A stretch of 64,000 nt of DNA from Oscillatoria sp. FACHB-1407 (GCF_014697545.1 NZ_JACJSA010000013.1:124001-188000), one strand, 5' to 3'; shown: positions 47,027 to 55,686, counted from the stretch's first letter. Made by a program: numbers and translations. Notes: generated by a model from the letters alone, not told the origin.

Positions 47027-47581
47027 GTGAGCAATGACTACAAACATCATCCATTAATCGTTCTACCTTCAACACATGACCACATTCAAGGTGTACTCAA
47101 TTCTACTGTGGTGTTGGTCATGTACGGGGATTATCAAGATTCTCGAAGTGCAGACGTTTATCGCTTGATTAAAGTCATTCAACACCACGTTGTTTCACTT
47201 GGAGAGAATTTTTTGTGTTTTGTCTTTCGTCATTTTCCACAAACGCAAATTCATCCCCAGGCTCAGCGTGCAGCTGAAGCAGTTGAGGCAGCCGCTTTTC
47301 AAGGACAGTTTTGGCAGATGCACGACAGTCTATTCACCCATCAACGGATGTTAGGGGACGGCTATTTAATCGAGTACGCCAATGATTTAGGACTCGATAC
47401 CTGCCAATTTCTACGAGATATGTGCCAACACGTCCATCTTGATCGCATTCATCAGGACATTGAAAGCGGAATTCAAAGTGGAGTAATCCATACCCCAACG
47501 TTGTTTATTAATGGCATTCGCTATTGCGATCGCTGGACTATTGAACGGTTGATGGCAGCCATCTTTGCTCCAAATAATTAG
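47027..47581 (+). CDS. DsbA-like thioredoxin-fold protein without active-site Cys
   Basis: 184 aa from GTG 47027. The fold is that of DsbA_4/FrnE-type proteins (YGDYQDSRSADVYR, FVFRHFPQTQIHPQAQRAAE, HDSLFTHQ, TPTLFINGIRY with the cis-Pro). The position of the catalytic CxxC or CPxS is DSRS, so there is no redox Cys. It is cytoplasmic by sequence, without a signal. It may bind substrates or serve as a scaffold. A membrane protein gene follows within 60 bp. Confidence 0.82.
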   Translation: MSNDYKHHPLIVLPSTHDHIQGVLNSTVVLVMYGDYQDSRSADVYRLIKVIQHHVVSLGENFLCFVFRHFPQTQIHPQAQRAAEAVEAAAFQGQFWQMHDSLFTHQRMLGDGYLIEYANDLGLDTCQFLRDMCQHVHLDRIHQDIESGIQSGVIHTPTLFINGIRYCDRWTIERLMAAIFAPNN

Positions 47582-47636
47582 GTTTCTTATCATGTCTCAA
47601 AGAATCTCATATGACCGATTACAGCAAAGGAGAATA

Positions 47637-47960
47637 ATGCGTTTCAAAACAACGCTTGCTCTCATCATTGGAGGATTACCACTGTTGATCTATCCGGGAG
47701 TATTTCTCGCTGGAGCTATGGGTCTTGCTGCCCCTTGGAGTGGAGATGCAGAGCGGTTGCTGATGGCGGTCGTTAAAAGTGCTCTCATTGGCTCTATTAG
47801 TTATCCATTGGTCTATTTTGCCTCTCTGATCGCTGCCCTGGTGATGGCAATAACTCAGAGAATAGCGATCGCGTTCAAAATCAGTCTCATACCCCTGGCT
47901 TATCTTCTGGTATTGAGTCTTCTGTTTATCGTATGGATTTTGCTGAATCAAGTTGGTTAA
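47637..47960 (+). CDS. Small membrane protein of unknown function
   Basis: 107 aa from ATG 47637, which has AAGGAGA at ideal spacing; the frame extends upstream to 47565 but overlaps the previous gene. Three hydrophobic segments, about 5-30, 45-70 and 80-103. No recognised domain. Co-transcription with the DsbA-like gene is likely. Confidence 0.65.
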   Translation: MRFKTTLALIIGGLPLLIYPGVFLAGAMGLAAPWSGDAERLLMAVVKSALIGSISYPLVYFASLIAALVMAITQRIAIAFKISLIPLAYLLVLSLLFIVWILLNQVG

Positions 47961-48334
47961 AAACTCATCCCAACACTTTTCGGTTCAAGAAGGGGTAAAG
48001 GGAAAATATCTTGCTTTTAGCCCTTTTCCCATTCACCTTGTCTCCTTAACCAAGCGGTATCGAAACTCATCCTGTTTGACCTCGTTGTATAGCCGTAGCC
48101 CCATACGATGGGACGAGGACGTGTCAGGAAGCTCCCCAGAGTCAGGGTTTGAGCCATTAGCTTTACCCTAAGTACAACTCGTCGTAAATAGGGGTGGGAA
48201 TTCGGGGTGCAGGGGTGGAACCCCTGACTGGGGGCGAAGCCCCCATACCCCCTGGTTTTATTTCCAAATCCTATCTGTGAATCACAGTACTAAGCTTTCT
48301 GACCAAAACTATAAATCACAAGCGTGAGGTGGAT
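47961..48334. other. Intergenic region with dispersed repeat
   Basis: 374 bp. The second copy of the 127-bp dispersed repeat occupies 48168-48294 and is followed by a TTTCTGACCAAA motif. No tRNA-like fold was seen. Confidence 0.55.
48168..48294. repeat. Dispersed hairpin-rich repeat, copy 2
   Basis: 127 bp, nearly identical to 5735-5862, with the same CTAAGTAC and GTACTAAG ends and three internal palindromes. Differences are a few substitutions and one base in a C run. Confidence 0.75.
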
Positions 48335-48538
48335 ATGAATTTAAAAAGTGAAATTGATTCGTTTTTGAGGCTTCAAGGCGATCGCAGTCTTTCAACTCTC
48401 TTGATTCAACTTGAGGAAGTAGAGGAGCAAATTGATGGCTTACAACAATCACGATTAGAACTGATTGAGAAGATTTCAAGTCAAGAAAACAGACACTTGT
48501 CCAGTAAAACTTACACTCTGGAGAGACAATCATGTTAA
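48335..48538 (+). CDS. Small coiled-coil protein
   Basis: 67 aa from ATG 48335, behind GTGAGG; GTG 48329 is possible. Residues 20-50 form a heptad pattern (LIQLEEVEEQIDGLQQSRLE). No known domain. The stop overlaps the start of the cupin gene by seven bases, so it is translationally coupled to it. Confidence 0.6.
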   Translation: MNLKSEIDSFLRLQGDRSLSTLLIQLEEVEEQIDGLQQSRLELIEKISSQENRHLSSKTYTLERQSC

Positions 48539-49029
48539 CAAATCCAATGAATCACAACGGTCTTGTAGTACAACCCGATCAGGGAAAGTCTTACTGGGTG
48601 CTGGGCGATTTATACACCTTTAAGACAGTGAGCCAGGATACAAATGGGATGTATTCACTGATGGAAATGGTTGTTTATCCTCAGACTGGTTCTCCTCTGC
48701 ACATTCACAGTCGCGAAGACGAATCTTTCTTGGTGCAATCGGGAGAAATCCAGTTCCAAATTGAGGAACAAACTCTGACAGCAACCTCCGGGACATTCAT
48801 CTACTCACCGAGAGGTCAGCGTCATCGGTTTGCCAACATTAGTGACCAGCCTGCAAAAGTACTTTGTTGGATGACTCCGGCTGGATTGGAACAATTTTTC
48901 ATGGAAATTGGCACCCCGGCTGATGATCCAACCGCACCGCCACCCCCTGTCACAGAAGCAGACATTCAAAAGACGATCGCTTTAGCTCCCCAATACGGCC
49001 TAACCATTCTTCCCCCAGCTAACAGCTAA
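48532..49029 (+). CDS. Cupin-domain protein, quercetinase-like
   Basis: 165 aa. One conserved cupin barrel: motif 1 GSPLHIHSREDESFLVQSG holds HxH and Glu metal ligands, and motif 2 YSPRGQRHRFANIS holds the third His. The C-terminal tail is Pro-rich. This is the layout of small quercetin dioxygenase-like or isomerase cupins. An Fe, Mn or Ni centre is expected. It precedes a catechol dioxygenase-like gene, which suggests aromatic or flavonoid turnover. Confidence 0.85.
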   Translation: MLTNPMNHNGLVVQPDQGKSYWVLGDLYTFKTVSQDTNGMYSLMEMVVYPQTGSPLHIHSREDESFLVQSGEIQFQIEEQTLTATSGTFIYSPRGQRHRFANISDQPAKVLCWMTPAGLEQFFMEIGTPADDPTAPPPPVTEADIQKTIALAPQYGLTILPPANS

Positions 49030-49118
49030 ATTGTCATTCGTTACTGGTCATCTGTCATCTGAATCATAGAGACGAATGACAAATGACCAATTAGCGATAG
49101 AACAATAACTCAAAAAAC
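49030..49118. repeat. Inverted TTGTCATTCGT repeat
   Basis: TTGTCATTCGT at 49031-49041 and its exact complement ACGAATGACAA at 49072-49082 form an 11-bp stem. Related GTCATCTGTCATC units lie in the loop. It occupies the spacer before the dioxygenase. Confidence 0.65.
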
Positions 49119-50021
49119 ATGGAATTCATCATGCAAAACATCACACTTGACACGATTACTCAAGCGGTTGTGAACCATGGCGATCGCGGCAAATCTAATC
49201 CACGATTGCATGAAGTTTACGCAAGCTTGGTTCAACATCTGCATGACTTTGTGCGTGAGGTGAATTTGACGGAACCTGAATTACAACAGGGACGCGATTT
49301 TCTGAATCAGGCAAGCCATTACACTCAAGAAATTCCGACTGGAGAAATCCATTTGTTGACGGATTTATTGGGAATTTCGGAGTTGGTAGAATTGCTGCAA
49401 GATACCCATCACAGTACAGAAAGTAATTTGGAAGGTCCGTTGTATGTGCCGCATGCACCAGAACGGCAGATGGGCGACCCCCTTGGGGGTATCTGCGAAG
49501 CAGCGCGCATCGGCATTGATCCAGAAGGTGACGCGCTGTTTCTCTCAGGTAGGGTTTTAGATGTAAAGGGTCAACCGATCGCCAATGCTCTGATTGAGGT
49601 ATGGCAACCCAATTCTAAAGGGCTGTATGACATTCAGGATTCCTCTCAACCACAGGGGAACTTTCGGGGACGTTTCAAAACAGATGCCAGTGGACAGTAT
49701 GCCTTTGAAACGGTGGTGCCTCTGGGTTACAACGTGCCTGCCAACGGTCCATCAGGTGAATTGCTGCGGTTGCTAGGACGGCATACCTGGCGGGCGGCTC
49801 ACATTCATTTCAAACTCAGTGCTCCGGAATACACTCCGCTGACTACTCAAATTTTTATCGCTGGCGATCCTCATCTGGATTCTGATACAACTTTTGCAGT
49901 GCGATCGGCAGTTGTTCAATTGAAAAAACACGAAGCACCAGAAGAACTGAAGGTGCGACAGCAAAGTAAACCATTTTACACAACTGAGTTTGATTTTGTG
50001 TTGAGTTTGATTACACCTTAA
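49119..50021 (+). CDS. Intradiol ring-cleavage dioxygenase with in-frame repeat
   Basis: 300 aa. Intradiol (catechol 1,2- or hydroxyquinol 1,2-) dioxygenase: N-terminal helical dimer domain (20-110) and a beta-barrel with Fe(III) ligands Tyr in GLYDIQD, Tyr in PLGYNVPANGP and His-x-His in RAAHIHF. It cleaves catechols between the hydroxyls to muconates. Residues PLGGICEAA, between MGD and RIGID, come from a palindromic repeat at 49474-49508. The position before the barrel suggests tolerance. ATG 49131 is an alternative start. Confidence 0.88.
   Translation: MEFIMQNITLDTITQAVVNHGDRGKSNPRLHEVYASLVQHLHDFVREVNLTEPELQQGRDFLNQASHYTQEIPTGEIHLLTDLLGISELVELLQDTHHSTESNLEGPLYVPHAPERQMGDPLGGICEAARIGIDPEGDALFLSGRVLDVKGQPIANALIEVWQPNSKGLYDIQDSSQPQGNFRGRFKTDASGQYAFETVVPLGYNVPANGPSGELLRLLGRHTWRAAHIHFKLSAPEYTPLTTQIFIAGDPHLDSDTTFAVRSAVVQLKKHEAPEELKVRQQSKPFYTTEFDFVLSLITP
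49474..49508 (+). repeat. Palindromic repeat inside the dioxygenase gene
   Basis: About 35 bp bounded by GCG and CGC, holding hairpins ACCCCCTTGGGGGT and CTGC-GAA-GCAG. The form matches REP-like repeats dispersed in cyanobacteria. Here the reading frame passes through. Confidence 0.65.
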
Positions 50022-50182
50022 ATCAAGATTTAAGTGCGTTGAATTTGCCTCTAACCTACAGATGATCCAGTAAACTTCCATGCTTCAAATCAAATAGAGA
50101 TTGAAGAATGAGAGCAGCACAACACTTACTTCTCAGACTTCTACAACATGAATGTCTTTTCAAACAATTGCAGGAGGTCTAA

Positions 50183-50371
50183 ATGTTTATTGATTACATC
50201 ACACTTATGCTCATAAATCTGGTAGCTAGACTCGTTCTGCTAGTGACCTATGTGTATTTTGGTCTTGAGAAACCCAATCAGAAACACTGGATTCCAAGCT
50301 TTGGTGTCGTTGGTGTGATCTCGTTAGTTACTGGCTTGCACATGACGTTAGAGGAGGGGGAATTACCATGA
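50183..50371 (+). CDS. Truncated DUF981-like membrane protein
   Basis: 62 aa with AGGAGG ahead of ATG 50183. The sequence LTLMLINLVARLVLLVTYVY and GVVGVISLVTGLHMTL resembles the N-terminus of DUF981 membrane proteins, usually near 200 aa. The match ends abruptly at LEEGELP, and the stop overlaps the next start as ATGA. A shortened remnant that keeps translational coupling is likely. Confidence 0.5.
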   Translation: MFIDYITLMLINLVARLVLLVTYVYFGLEKPNQKHWIPSFGVVGVISLVTGLHMTLEEGELP

Positions 50372-51471
50372 GAAACGGAAAAATTGGCGTAGGTCTTATC
50401 GGTGTTCATCCCTCCCGTGGATGGGCGATGACTGCTCACATCCCTGCACTACAAACATCACCCGACTTTGAAATCGTTGCGCTGACAAATTCAAATCTAG
50501 GTGTAGCGAACGACGCCGCGCTCAAATTTAATGTACCCCATGCCTTTCAACATCACGAGGAGTTGTTAGCACATCCAGATGTCGATTTAGTTGTTGTCAC
50601 CGTTAAAGTGCCTTATCACTTTGAATTAGTGAGTGCTGCAATCCAGGCTAGAAAAGCAGTGTATTGTGAATGGCCTTTGGGGAATGGGCTACACGAGGCA
50701 ATTGAGCTAGAGCAACTTGCTGAAAAATATAACATTCATACAGTAGTGGGACTACAATCTCGCGCGATGCCAGAAGTGAATTTCATCCGAGACTTAATTC
50801 ACGACGGTTATGTAGGCGAGGTTTTATCTGCATCACTAATTGGGTCAGGAATCATCGGTGGAGCAACCATTCCTGAACAATTTGCTTACACCTTGAATCC
50901 CAAAAATGGCGCGGGCATGATCAATGTTGCTTTTGCCCACGCGATCGATTCTGTAAGTTATGTGTTGAACTCTAGATTAAGTGAGGTGATGGCAACATTA
51001 GACACCCGAAGAAAGATGGTGCAGATCGTTGAGACGGGCACTATGGTTGCAATGGAAACACCCGATCAAATTGCCATCAGCGGCAAAATGGCAAACGGTG
51101 TTGTGATTTCTGCCCATTTCCGAGGGGGGTTATCACGCGGCAGTAATTTTAGATTAGAGATTAATGGAACAGAAGGGGATTTAATTGTCACCAGTTCACT
51201 GGGCTATCCTGGCGTTGGTGAAACGAAGATCCAAGCTGCTCAAGGTGCTGATGCGGCTGTGCGAGATCTTGATATTCCACAAAAGTATGTAACGGCAAAT
51301 GCAGAGATAGGGGTTATTGCAACAACCGTTTCCAATAACTATGCCCTTCTTGCGAGTGACCTCAAAAATGGCACAAAAACGGCACCGTCATTTGCAGACG
51401 CTGTGACTTTGCACCGTCTTATTGATGCGGTTGAACAATCGGCTGCAACGGGTAGTAGACAACATTTCTAA
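50368..51471 (+). CDS. Gfo/Idh/MocA oxidoreductase, Gal80-like
   Basis: 367 aa. The Rossmann start reads GVGLIGVHPSRGWAMTAHIP and is followed by ALTNSN and VVVTVKVPYHFEL, then EWPLGN in place of the usual EKP. This pattern is typical of the Gal80 branch, regulators or dehydrogenases of sugar-like substrates. The C-terminal alpha/beta domain (180-360) is complete. A cofactor NAD(P) is expected. GGAGGGGG upstream is a strong ribosome site. Confidence 0.85.
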   Translation: MRNGKIGVGLIGVHPSRGWAMTAHIPALQTSPDFEIVALTNSNLGVANDAALKFNVPHAFQHHEELLAHPDVDLVVVTVKVPYHFELVSAAIQARKAVYCEWPLGNGLHEAIELEQLAEKYNIHTVVGLQSRAMPEVNFIRDLIHDGYVGEVLSASLIGSGIIGGATIPEQFAYTLNPKNGAGMINVAFAHAIDSVSYVLNSRLSEVMATLDTRRKMVQIVETGTMVAMETPDQIAISGKMANGVVISAHFRGGLSRGSNFRLEINGTEGDLIVTSSLGYPGVGETKIQAAQGADAAVRDLDIPQKYVTANAEIGVIATTVSNNYALLASDLKNGTKTAPSFADAVTLHRLIDAVEQSAATGSRQHF

Positions 51472-51498
51472 CTTGAAACTTCCAAAGGAGACAGTTCC

Positions 51499-52293
51499 AT
51501 GAAACTTACAGGTAAAAAGGCATTGATTACCGGAGGCAACAGCGGTATTGGTTTTGCTACGGCTCGGCTCTTCATCCAGGAAGGGGCTGAGGTAGCCATC
51601 ACGGGCCGCGATCAAACAACACTGGATGCCGCTGTTGAGGAGTTGGGCGCGAACGCTGTTGCCTATCGTGCAGATGTGACGGACTCCACTACTCGCACCG
51701 ACCTTTTCGATAAACTCGGTCATCAGTTTGGCGAATTGGATATTGTCTTCGCTAATGCTGGTATCTCTGCAAGAACGCCTGTTGGCAGCACTGACGAAGC
51801 CATTTTTGAGAACATCATTCGCGTGAATTTAACAGGTGCTTTTCTGACCGTACAAGCCGCATTACCGTTACTCAAAGATGGTTCTTCTATCATCTTGAAC
51901 GGCTCAATTATTGCTTCACAGGGGCGTATTGGTTCACAGGGGCGAGGCGGGCATGCAGCCTACGCAGCAAGTAAGGCGGGTATTGTCGGTATGGCGCGAT
52001 CGCTAGCATCCGATCTCGCACCGCGCCGCATTCGGGTGAATGTCGTTGCACCAGGAGCAACAAAGACCCCAATCTGGAGCCGTAATCCCTTACCACCTGA
52101 GCAAGCAGATGAAATGGCAAAGCGTTTAGCAGCAACGATTCCACTGGGGCGTTGGGGAGAAGCAGACGAAATCGCCAAAGCTGTTCTCTTCCTCGCTTCG
52201 GATGATGCCTCCTATGTGAACTCTGTCGAACTTTTTGTCGATGGCGGTGTAGTCGGTTCTCCGTATGGTGGAGCAGTTTTTCAAAGTGCGTAA
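51499..52293 (+). CDS. Short-chain dehydrogenase/reductase
   Basis: 264 aa, ribosome site AAAGGAGA. Classical SDR: TGGNSGIG cofactor motif, ANAG, Ser in NGSIIAS, catalytic YAASK and the NVVAPGATKTPIW segment. It follows the Gal80-like gene by 27 bp on the same strand. A substrate cannot be assigned. Confidence 0.9.
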   Translation: MKLTGKKALITGGNSGIGFATARLFIQEGAEVAITGRDQTTLDAAVEELGANAVAYRADVTDSTTRTDLFDKLGHQFGELDIVFANAGISARTPVGSTDEAIFENIIRVNLTGAFLTVQAALPLLKDGSSIILNGSIIASQGRIGSQGRGGHAAYAASKAGIVGMARSLASDLAPRRIRVNVVAPGATKTPIWSRNPLPPEQADEMAKRLAATIPLGRWGEADEIAKAVLFLASDDASYVNSVELFVDGGVVGSPYGGAVFQSA

Positions 52294-52307
52294 GTTTGAG
52301 CGATCGC

Positions 52308-52340
52308 GCCCCACACCCTACACCCCACACCCTACACCCC
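52308..52340 (+). repeat. CCCCACA/CCCTACA heptamer repeat
   Basis: Five C-rich heptamers directly follow the SDR stop and lie before the next gene. They belong to the family found at 40527, 40861, 45804 and 46092. Confidence 0.8.
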
Positions 52341-52355
52341 AAAAAGCACTGCAAT

Positions 52356-53387
52356 ATGAACACCTCAATGAAAGAACCCGATCGAATGAAAGCCGCTCGA
52401 CTGCACCAGTACGGTAAACCTAATGTATTTGTCTACGAAGATGTGGAGAAGCCCATTCCTGCATCCAATCAGGTGCTGATCAAAGTGGAATCGGTGAGCG
52501 TTAACTTTGCCGACCTGATGAGAAGACGCAATGATTCCTACCCGTATCCCACTCCGCTACCAGCCATTTTAGGGAGTGAGGTCGCTGGCACTGTTACCGC
52601 AGTAGGAGAAGATGTTAAAGGCATCAAGGTCGGCGATCGGGTCTTTGCTGTACTCCCCAATGGCGGTATGGGCGGTTATGCTCAATACGCGATCGCAGAT
52701 ATCAGGCAAACCATTCCTATCCCTGAAGGGATGACCGTAGATCAGGCTTCTACGCTGGTGATTGCAGGGGTTACTGCATTCCAAATGCTACGCGATGTGG
52801 CACGATTGCAACCCGGCGAAAGTGTGTTTATTCCGGGTGCAACAGGAGGTGTCGGCAGCTACGCGATTCAGATTGCCAAAGTACTTGGTGCAAATCCCAT
52901 TTTTGCGGGGGTGAGTTCAGAGTCGAAGCGAGATAGCGCACTCCAGTTAGGAGCAGATTACGCGATCGCCTACAGTCAGCCCAATTGGTCTAAAGAGGTG
53001 CGATCGCTCACCGATGGCAAAGGTATCGACGTTGTACTGGAAATGACTGGGGGAGGCGATATCTTTGATGAAAGTCTTGCAATTCTGGCTACGTTTGGTC
53101 GTCTTGTAGTTTACGGCAGCGTTGGACAAACAATCGGTGCTGTAGAGCCAATTCGTTTGGGTAGAGCCAATCAATCGTTACTAGGCTACTACATTGCTGG
53201 ACAGTTTCAAGGAAAACCACGGGAAGCCGTTCAAGCCCTTCAAGATCTCTCCAAGTTAATCTTGTCAGGTCAAATCGAAGTCAAAATCAGCCACATTCTG
53301 CCCTTGAGCCAGGTCGTAGAGGCGCATGAAATCCTGGAGTCGAGGCGATCGACGGGCAAAATCATTCTCAAACCGTGGCTCAACTAA
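52356..53387 (+). CDS. MDR-family quinone oxidoreductase
   Basis: 343 aa from ATG 52356; a TTG-started extension would translate the heptamer repeat and is unlikely, and ATG 52386 is possible. Residues 10-120 form the GroES-like fold. The nucleotide-binding core has PGATGGVGSYAIQIAKVLG. The tail ends SRRSTGKIILKP, as in quinone oxidoreductases. Third in a run of oxidoreductases after the Gal80-like and SDR genes. Confidence 0.85.
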   Translation: MNTSMKEPDRMKAARLHQYGKPNVFVYEDVEKPIPASNQVLIKVESVSVNFADLMRRRNDSYPYPTPLPAILGSEVAGTVTAVGEDVKGIKVGDRVFAVLPNGGMGGYAQYAIADIRQTIPIPEGMTVDQASTLVIAGVTAFQMLRDVARLQPGESVFIPGATGGVGSYAIQIAKVLGANPIFAGVSSESKRDSALQLGADYAIAYSQPNWSKEVRSLTDGKGIDVVLEMTGGGDIFDESLAILATFGRLVVYGSVGQTIGAVEPIRLGRANQSLLGYYIAGQFQGKPREAVQALQDLSKLILSGQIEVKISHILPLSQVVEAHEILESRRSTGKIILKPWLN

Positions 53388-53433
53388 CGTCAACAAGTCG
53401 TATTGCAAAGCTACAACGGAGGTATTTCTAACA

Positions 53434-54414
53434 ATGCACGCACTGATTCTAGATGATTTTCAAACAGCAACTTTTCGTAGCGTTGATATTCCGCAACCGG
53501 AACCGACTGCTAATCAAGTCTTGGTACGGATTAAAGCAAGTGGAGTTAATCCACTTGACAGCAAAATCCGCACTGGTAAAGCACCTCATGCTAAACCCGT
53601 TCTTCCTGCCGTGTTAGGAATTGACATGGCTGGAGTTGTGGAAGCCATCGGGCAAGATGTCACCACATTTCAGGTTGGCGATGAAGTTTACGGGATGACA
53701 GGTGGAGTGGGTGGAGTGCAAGGGTCACTGGCCGAATTTGCGGCGGTTGATGTGGCTTTGCTGGCAAAGAAACCCACTAACCTCACCATGCGAGAAGCAG
53801 CCGCTCTGCCGCTGGTATTTCTGACGGCATGGGAGGGGTTAGTCGATCGCGCCAATGTACACGAAGGTCAAAGAGTCCTTGTGCTCGGTGGTTCTGGCGG
53901 TGTCGGTCATGTTGCTGTGCAAATTGCTAAAGCGCATGGGGCTAAAGTATTTGCGACTGCTTCAACTGCAAAGCATGAGATGGTGCGACAACTCGGTGCT
54001 GTACCCATTGACTACCACAACACCACGATCGAAGAGATTGTACAAACATTTACAGGCGATCGCGGCTTTGATGTCGTCTACGACTCGGTGGGTGGCTCCA
54101 CGTTGGATGATGCGTTTAAGGCAGTTCGCAATTACGGCCACGTCGTCAGTAATTATGGTTGGGGAACCCATTCTCTGATGCCCATTTCACGCAAGGGTGC
54201 GACCTATTCTGGCGTGTTTGTACTTCTGCCTCTATTGACTGGTGAAGGTCGCGCCCGTCATGGTGACATTCTACGTCAGGCAACACAGTTGGCGGAAGCT
54301 GGGCAACTGCGTCCAGTCGTTGACCCTCGCCATTTCACATTAGAGACAGCTTTGTCCGCCCATGAAGCGGTGGAGCAAGGAACAGCCCTCAGCAAAATCG
54401 TAATTGACTTGTAA
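53434..54414 (+). CDS. MDR-family quinone oxidoreductase (paralogue)
   Basis: 326 aa from ATG 53434, which has GGAGGT upstream; the frame to 53326 overlaps the previous gene. GroES-like half, then GGSGGVGHVAVQIAKAHG in the NAD(P)-binding half. It closely parallels the oxidoreductase at 22200-23219 (AAALPLVFLTAWEGLVDRAN against AAALPLVSITAWEGLIDRAN), so the two are paralogues. A role in quinone or enal reduction is inferred. Confidence 0.88.
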   Translation: MHALILDDFQTATFRSVDIPQPEPTANQVLVRIKASGVNPLDSKIRTGKAPHAKPVLPAVLGIDMAGVVEAIGQDVTTFQVGDEVYGMTGGVGGVQGSLAEFAAVDVALLAKKPTNLTMREAAALPLVFLTAWEGLVDRANVHEGQRVLVLGGSGGVGHVAVQIAKAHGAKVFATASTAKHEMVRQLGAVPIDYHNTTIEEIVQTFTGDRGFDVVYDSVGGSTLDDAFKAVRNYGHVVSNYGWGTHSLMPISRKGATYSGVFVLLPLLTGEGRARHGDILRQATQLAEAGQLRPVVDPRHFTLETALSAHEAVEQGTALSKIVIDL

Positions 54415-54434
54415 AGGACACAAACACCATGAAG

Positions 54435-54751
54435 GGCGTTGCTGAAATGGTAATGCTAGATTGGGTATGATTCAGGCATGAAATGCCCCCAATGTAACTC
54501 CACTCAAACGGCATTACTTGGCGCGACTACACCGGAAGACCCTGTGTTACTCCAAATCCACTGAGATGTTGAAGTACTCTCTGCGTTTGCTCCTAGTACA
54601 GCAAAAAATAAGTTTTGAAAGGGGTGAAGGGGTTCCACCCCTTCTTTGGGGCGAAGCCCCCAAACCCCCTACATTGCAGAACTTTGTGTTCGCAACACTA
54701 GTATCGAACGGTTCCTCTGTTCGCTTAGCTCATTACAGCTTCAGCAACGCC
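54435..54751. mobile_element. Degenerate insertion element with perfect 12-bp ends
   Basis: 317 bp. GGCGTTGCTGAA at the left and its exact complement TTCAGCAACGCC at the right are terminal inverted repeats. Inside, 54478-54564 encodes MKCPQCNSTQ, the zinc-ribbon start of an IS1-like transposase, then breaks down. The G/C hairpin at 54617-54669 is related to the dispersed 128-bp repeat. It is not capable of moving on its own. Confidence 0.65.
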
Positions 54752-54886
54752 TTTTTCTATTTATCGCAACAGTTCCAGTGATGATGGATGCAACTCTCAA
54801 GTATTAAATTTTTAATTATCTCAGTCGTGAATCTCCGTCAGCAGTTGCCGTTTATAGAACAATGAATGAGTGATGAATTGCAGAAG

Positions 54887-54910
54887 TAGAGGAGTAGAGG
54901 AGTGGAGGAG
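54887..54910 (+). repeat. 8-bp tandem repeat
   Basis: TAGAGGAG, TAGAGGAG, TGGAGGAG in tandem between the element and the RTX gene. Confidence 0.6.
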
Positions 54911-54981
54911 TAATTCCCTAGTTCTCTTCTACCCCTCTAATCCCTTACCACTCGTCGCGAGCGATCGCACACAAGCAATAT

Positions 54982-55686
54982 CTAGGCGTATTGGAACTGG
55001 TTTGAATTGGTCAAACTTACTGACTGATAAGACACATTCTGGAGGATGCCGACCAATTCAAACGAACCTGATTGCAGACGATATATCCCTAAACCAGTGA
55101 TTCCTGAAACACCAGAACCACCAATGACGTAATCGGAGCTAGACCCATGCAGGGTAATCTTATCCTGGTTAGCGTTAAAGTCCTTGATTAGAGCATAGTC
55201 AGAGGTGCCAAGAGACCCTGAGTAACCATCGTCATAATACGCTTCGTAAGAATCACCCAAAACAAAGGTATCCGCTCCACTGCCACCAGTTAATTCATCA
55301 ATCTCCCCTTGTCCAGCGTTCCATTCGTCCCACTGAACTCCAGTCAGTAAGTCGTTACCACTACCTCCCATAAGGTAATCGTTTCCTTCTCCTCCATGGA
55401 GCCAGTCATGATCTCCTTCACCCCACAAGGAATCGCTGCCAATGCCACCATGCAGAGTATCATTACCCGAACGCCCTAACAGGGTGTCATCACCTGCATC
55501 ACCAAACACAGTATCGTGATCCAAACCTGCATCAATGATGTCACTTCCACCTAAGCCGTAAATCAGGTCATTTCCCGCAAGACCGTAAATGATATCAAAG
55601 GCTTCACTGCCATAAAGAGCAGCATGATATGCACCATCGGAACCAAAGGTATTGTTGTCGCTGTAAGAAGAACCGTAAGTAGCCAT
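54982..55686 (-). CDS. RTX calcium-binding repeat protein
   Basis: 234 aa from ATG 55686, with AGGAG seven bases upstream; TTG 55692 is an alternative. No signal peptide. Residues 25-125 hold several RTX nonapeptides (GLAGNDLIYG, GGEGNDYLMG, GGSGNDLLTG) that bind calcium in a beta-roll. The C-terminal part (TFVLGD, LIKDFNANQDKITL) is the cap domain seen in type I secretion substrates. Export by a type I system is likely; its transporter is not in the window. It follows the giant RTX gene on the same strand. Confidence 0.9.
   Translation of the reverse strand: MATYGSSYSDNNTFGSDGAYHAALYGSEAFDIIYGLAGNDLIYGLGGSDIIDAGLDHDTVFGDAGDDTLLGRSGNDTLHGGIGSDSLWGEGDHDWLHGGEGNDYLMGGSGNDLLTGVQWDEWNAGQGEIDELTGGSGADTFVLGDSYEAYYDDGYSGSLGTSDYALIKDFNANQDKITLHGSSSDYVIGGSGVSGITGLGIYRLQSGSFELVGILQNVSYQSVSLTNSNQFQYA

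Larger units (their letters stand above)
54415..54981. other. Intergenic region with an element
   Basis: 567 bp. Most of it is the inverted-repeat element 54435-54751. Downstream is the 8-bp tandem TAGAGGAG (54887-54910) facing C-rich complement-like sequence. Confidence 0.55.

Noticed and set aside
47961-48170. Possible tRNA or small RNA in the spacer
   Set aside because: No cloverleaf with T-loop GTTCRA and matching arms could be built; only weak stems were found.
52296-52355. TTG-started extension of the MDR gene
   Set aside because: The extra 20 residues would be translation of the heptamer repeat and match no family N-terminus.
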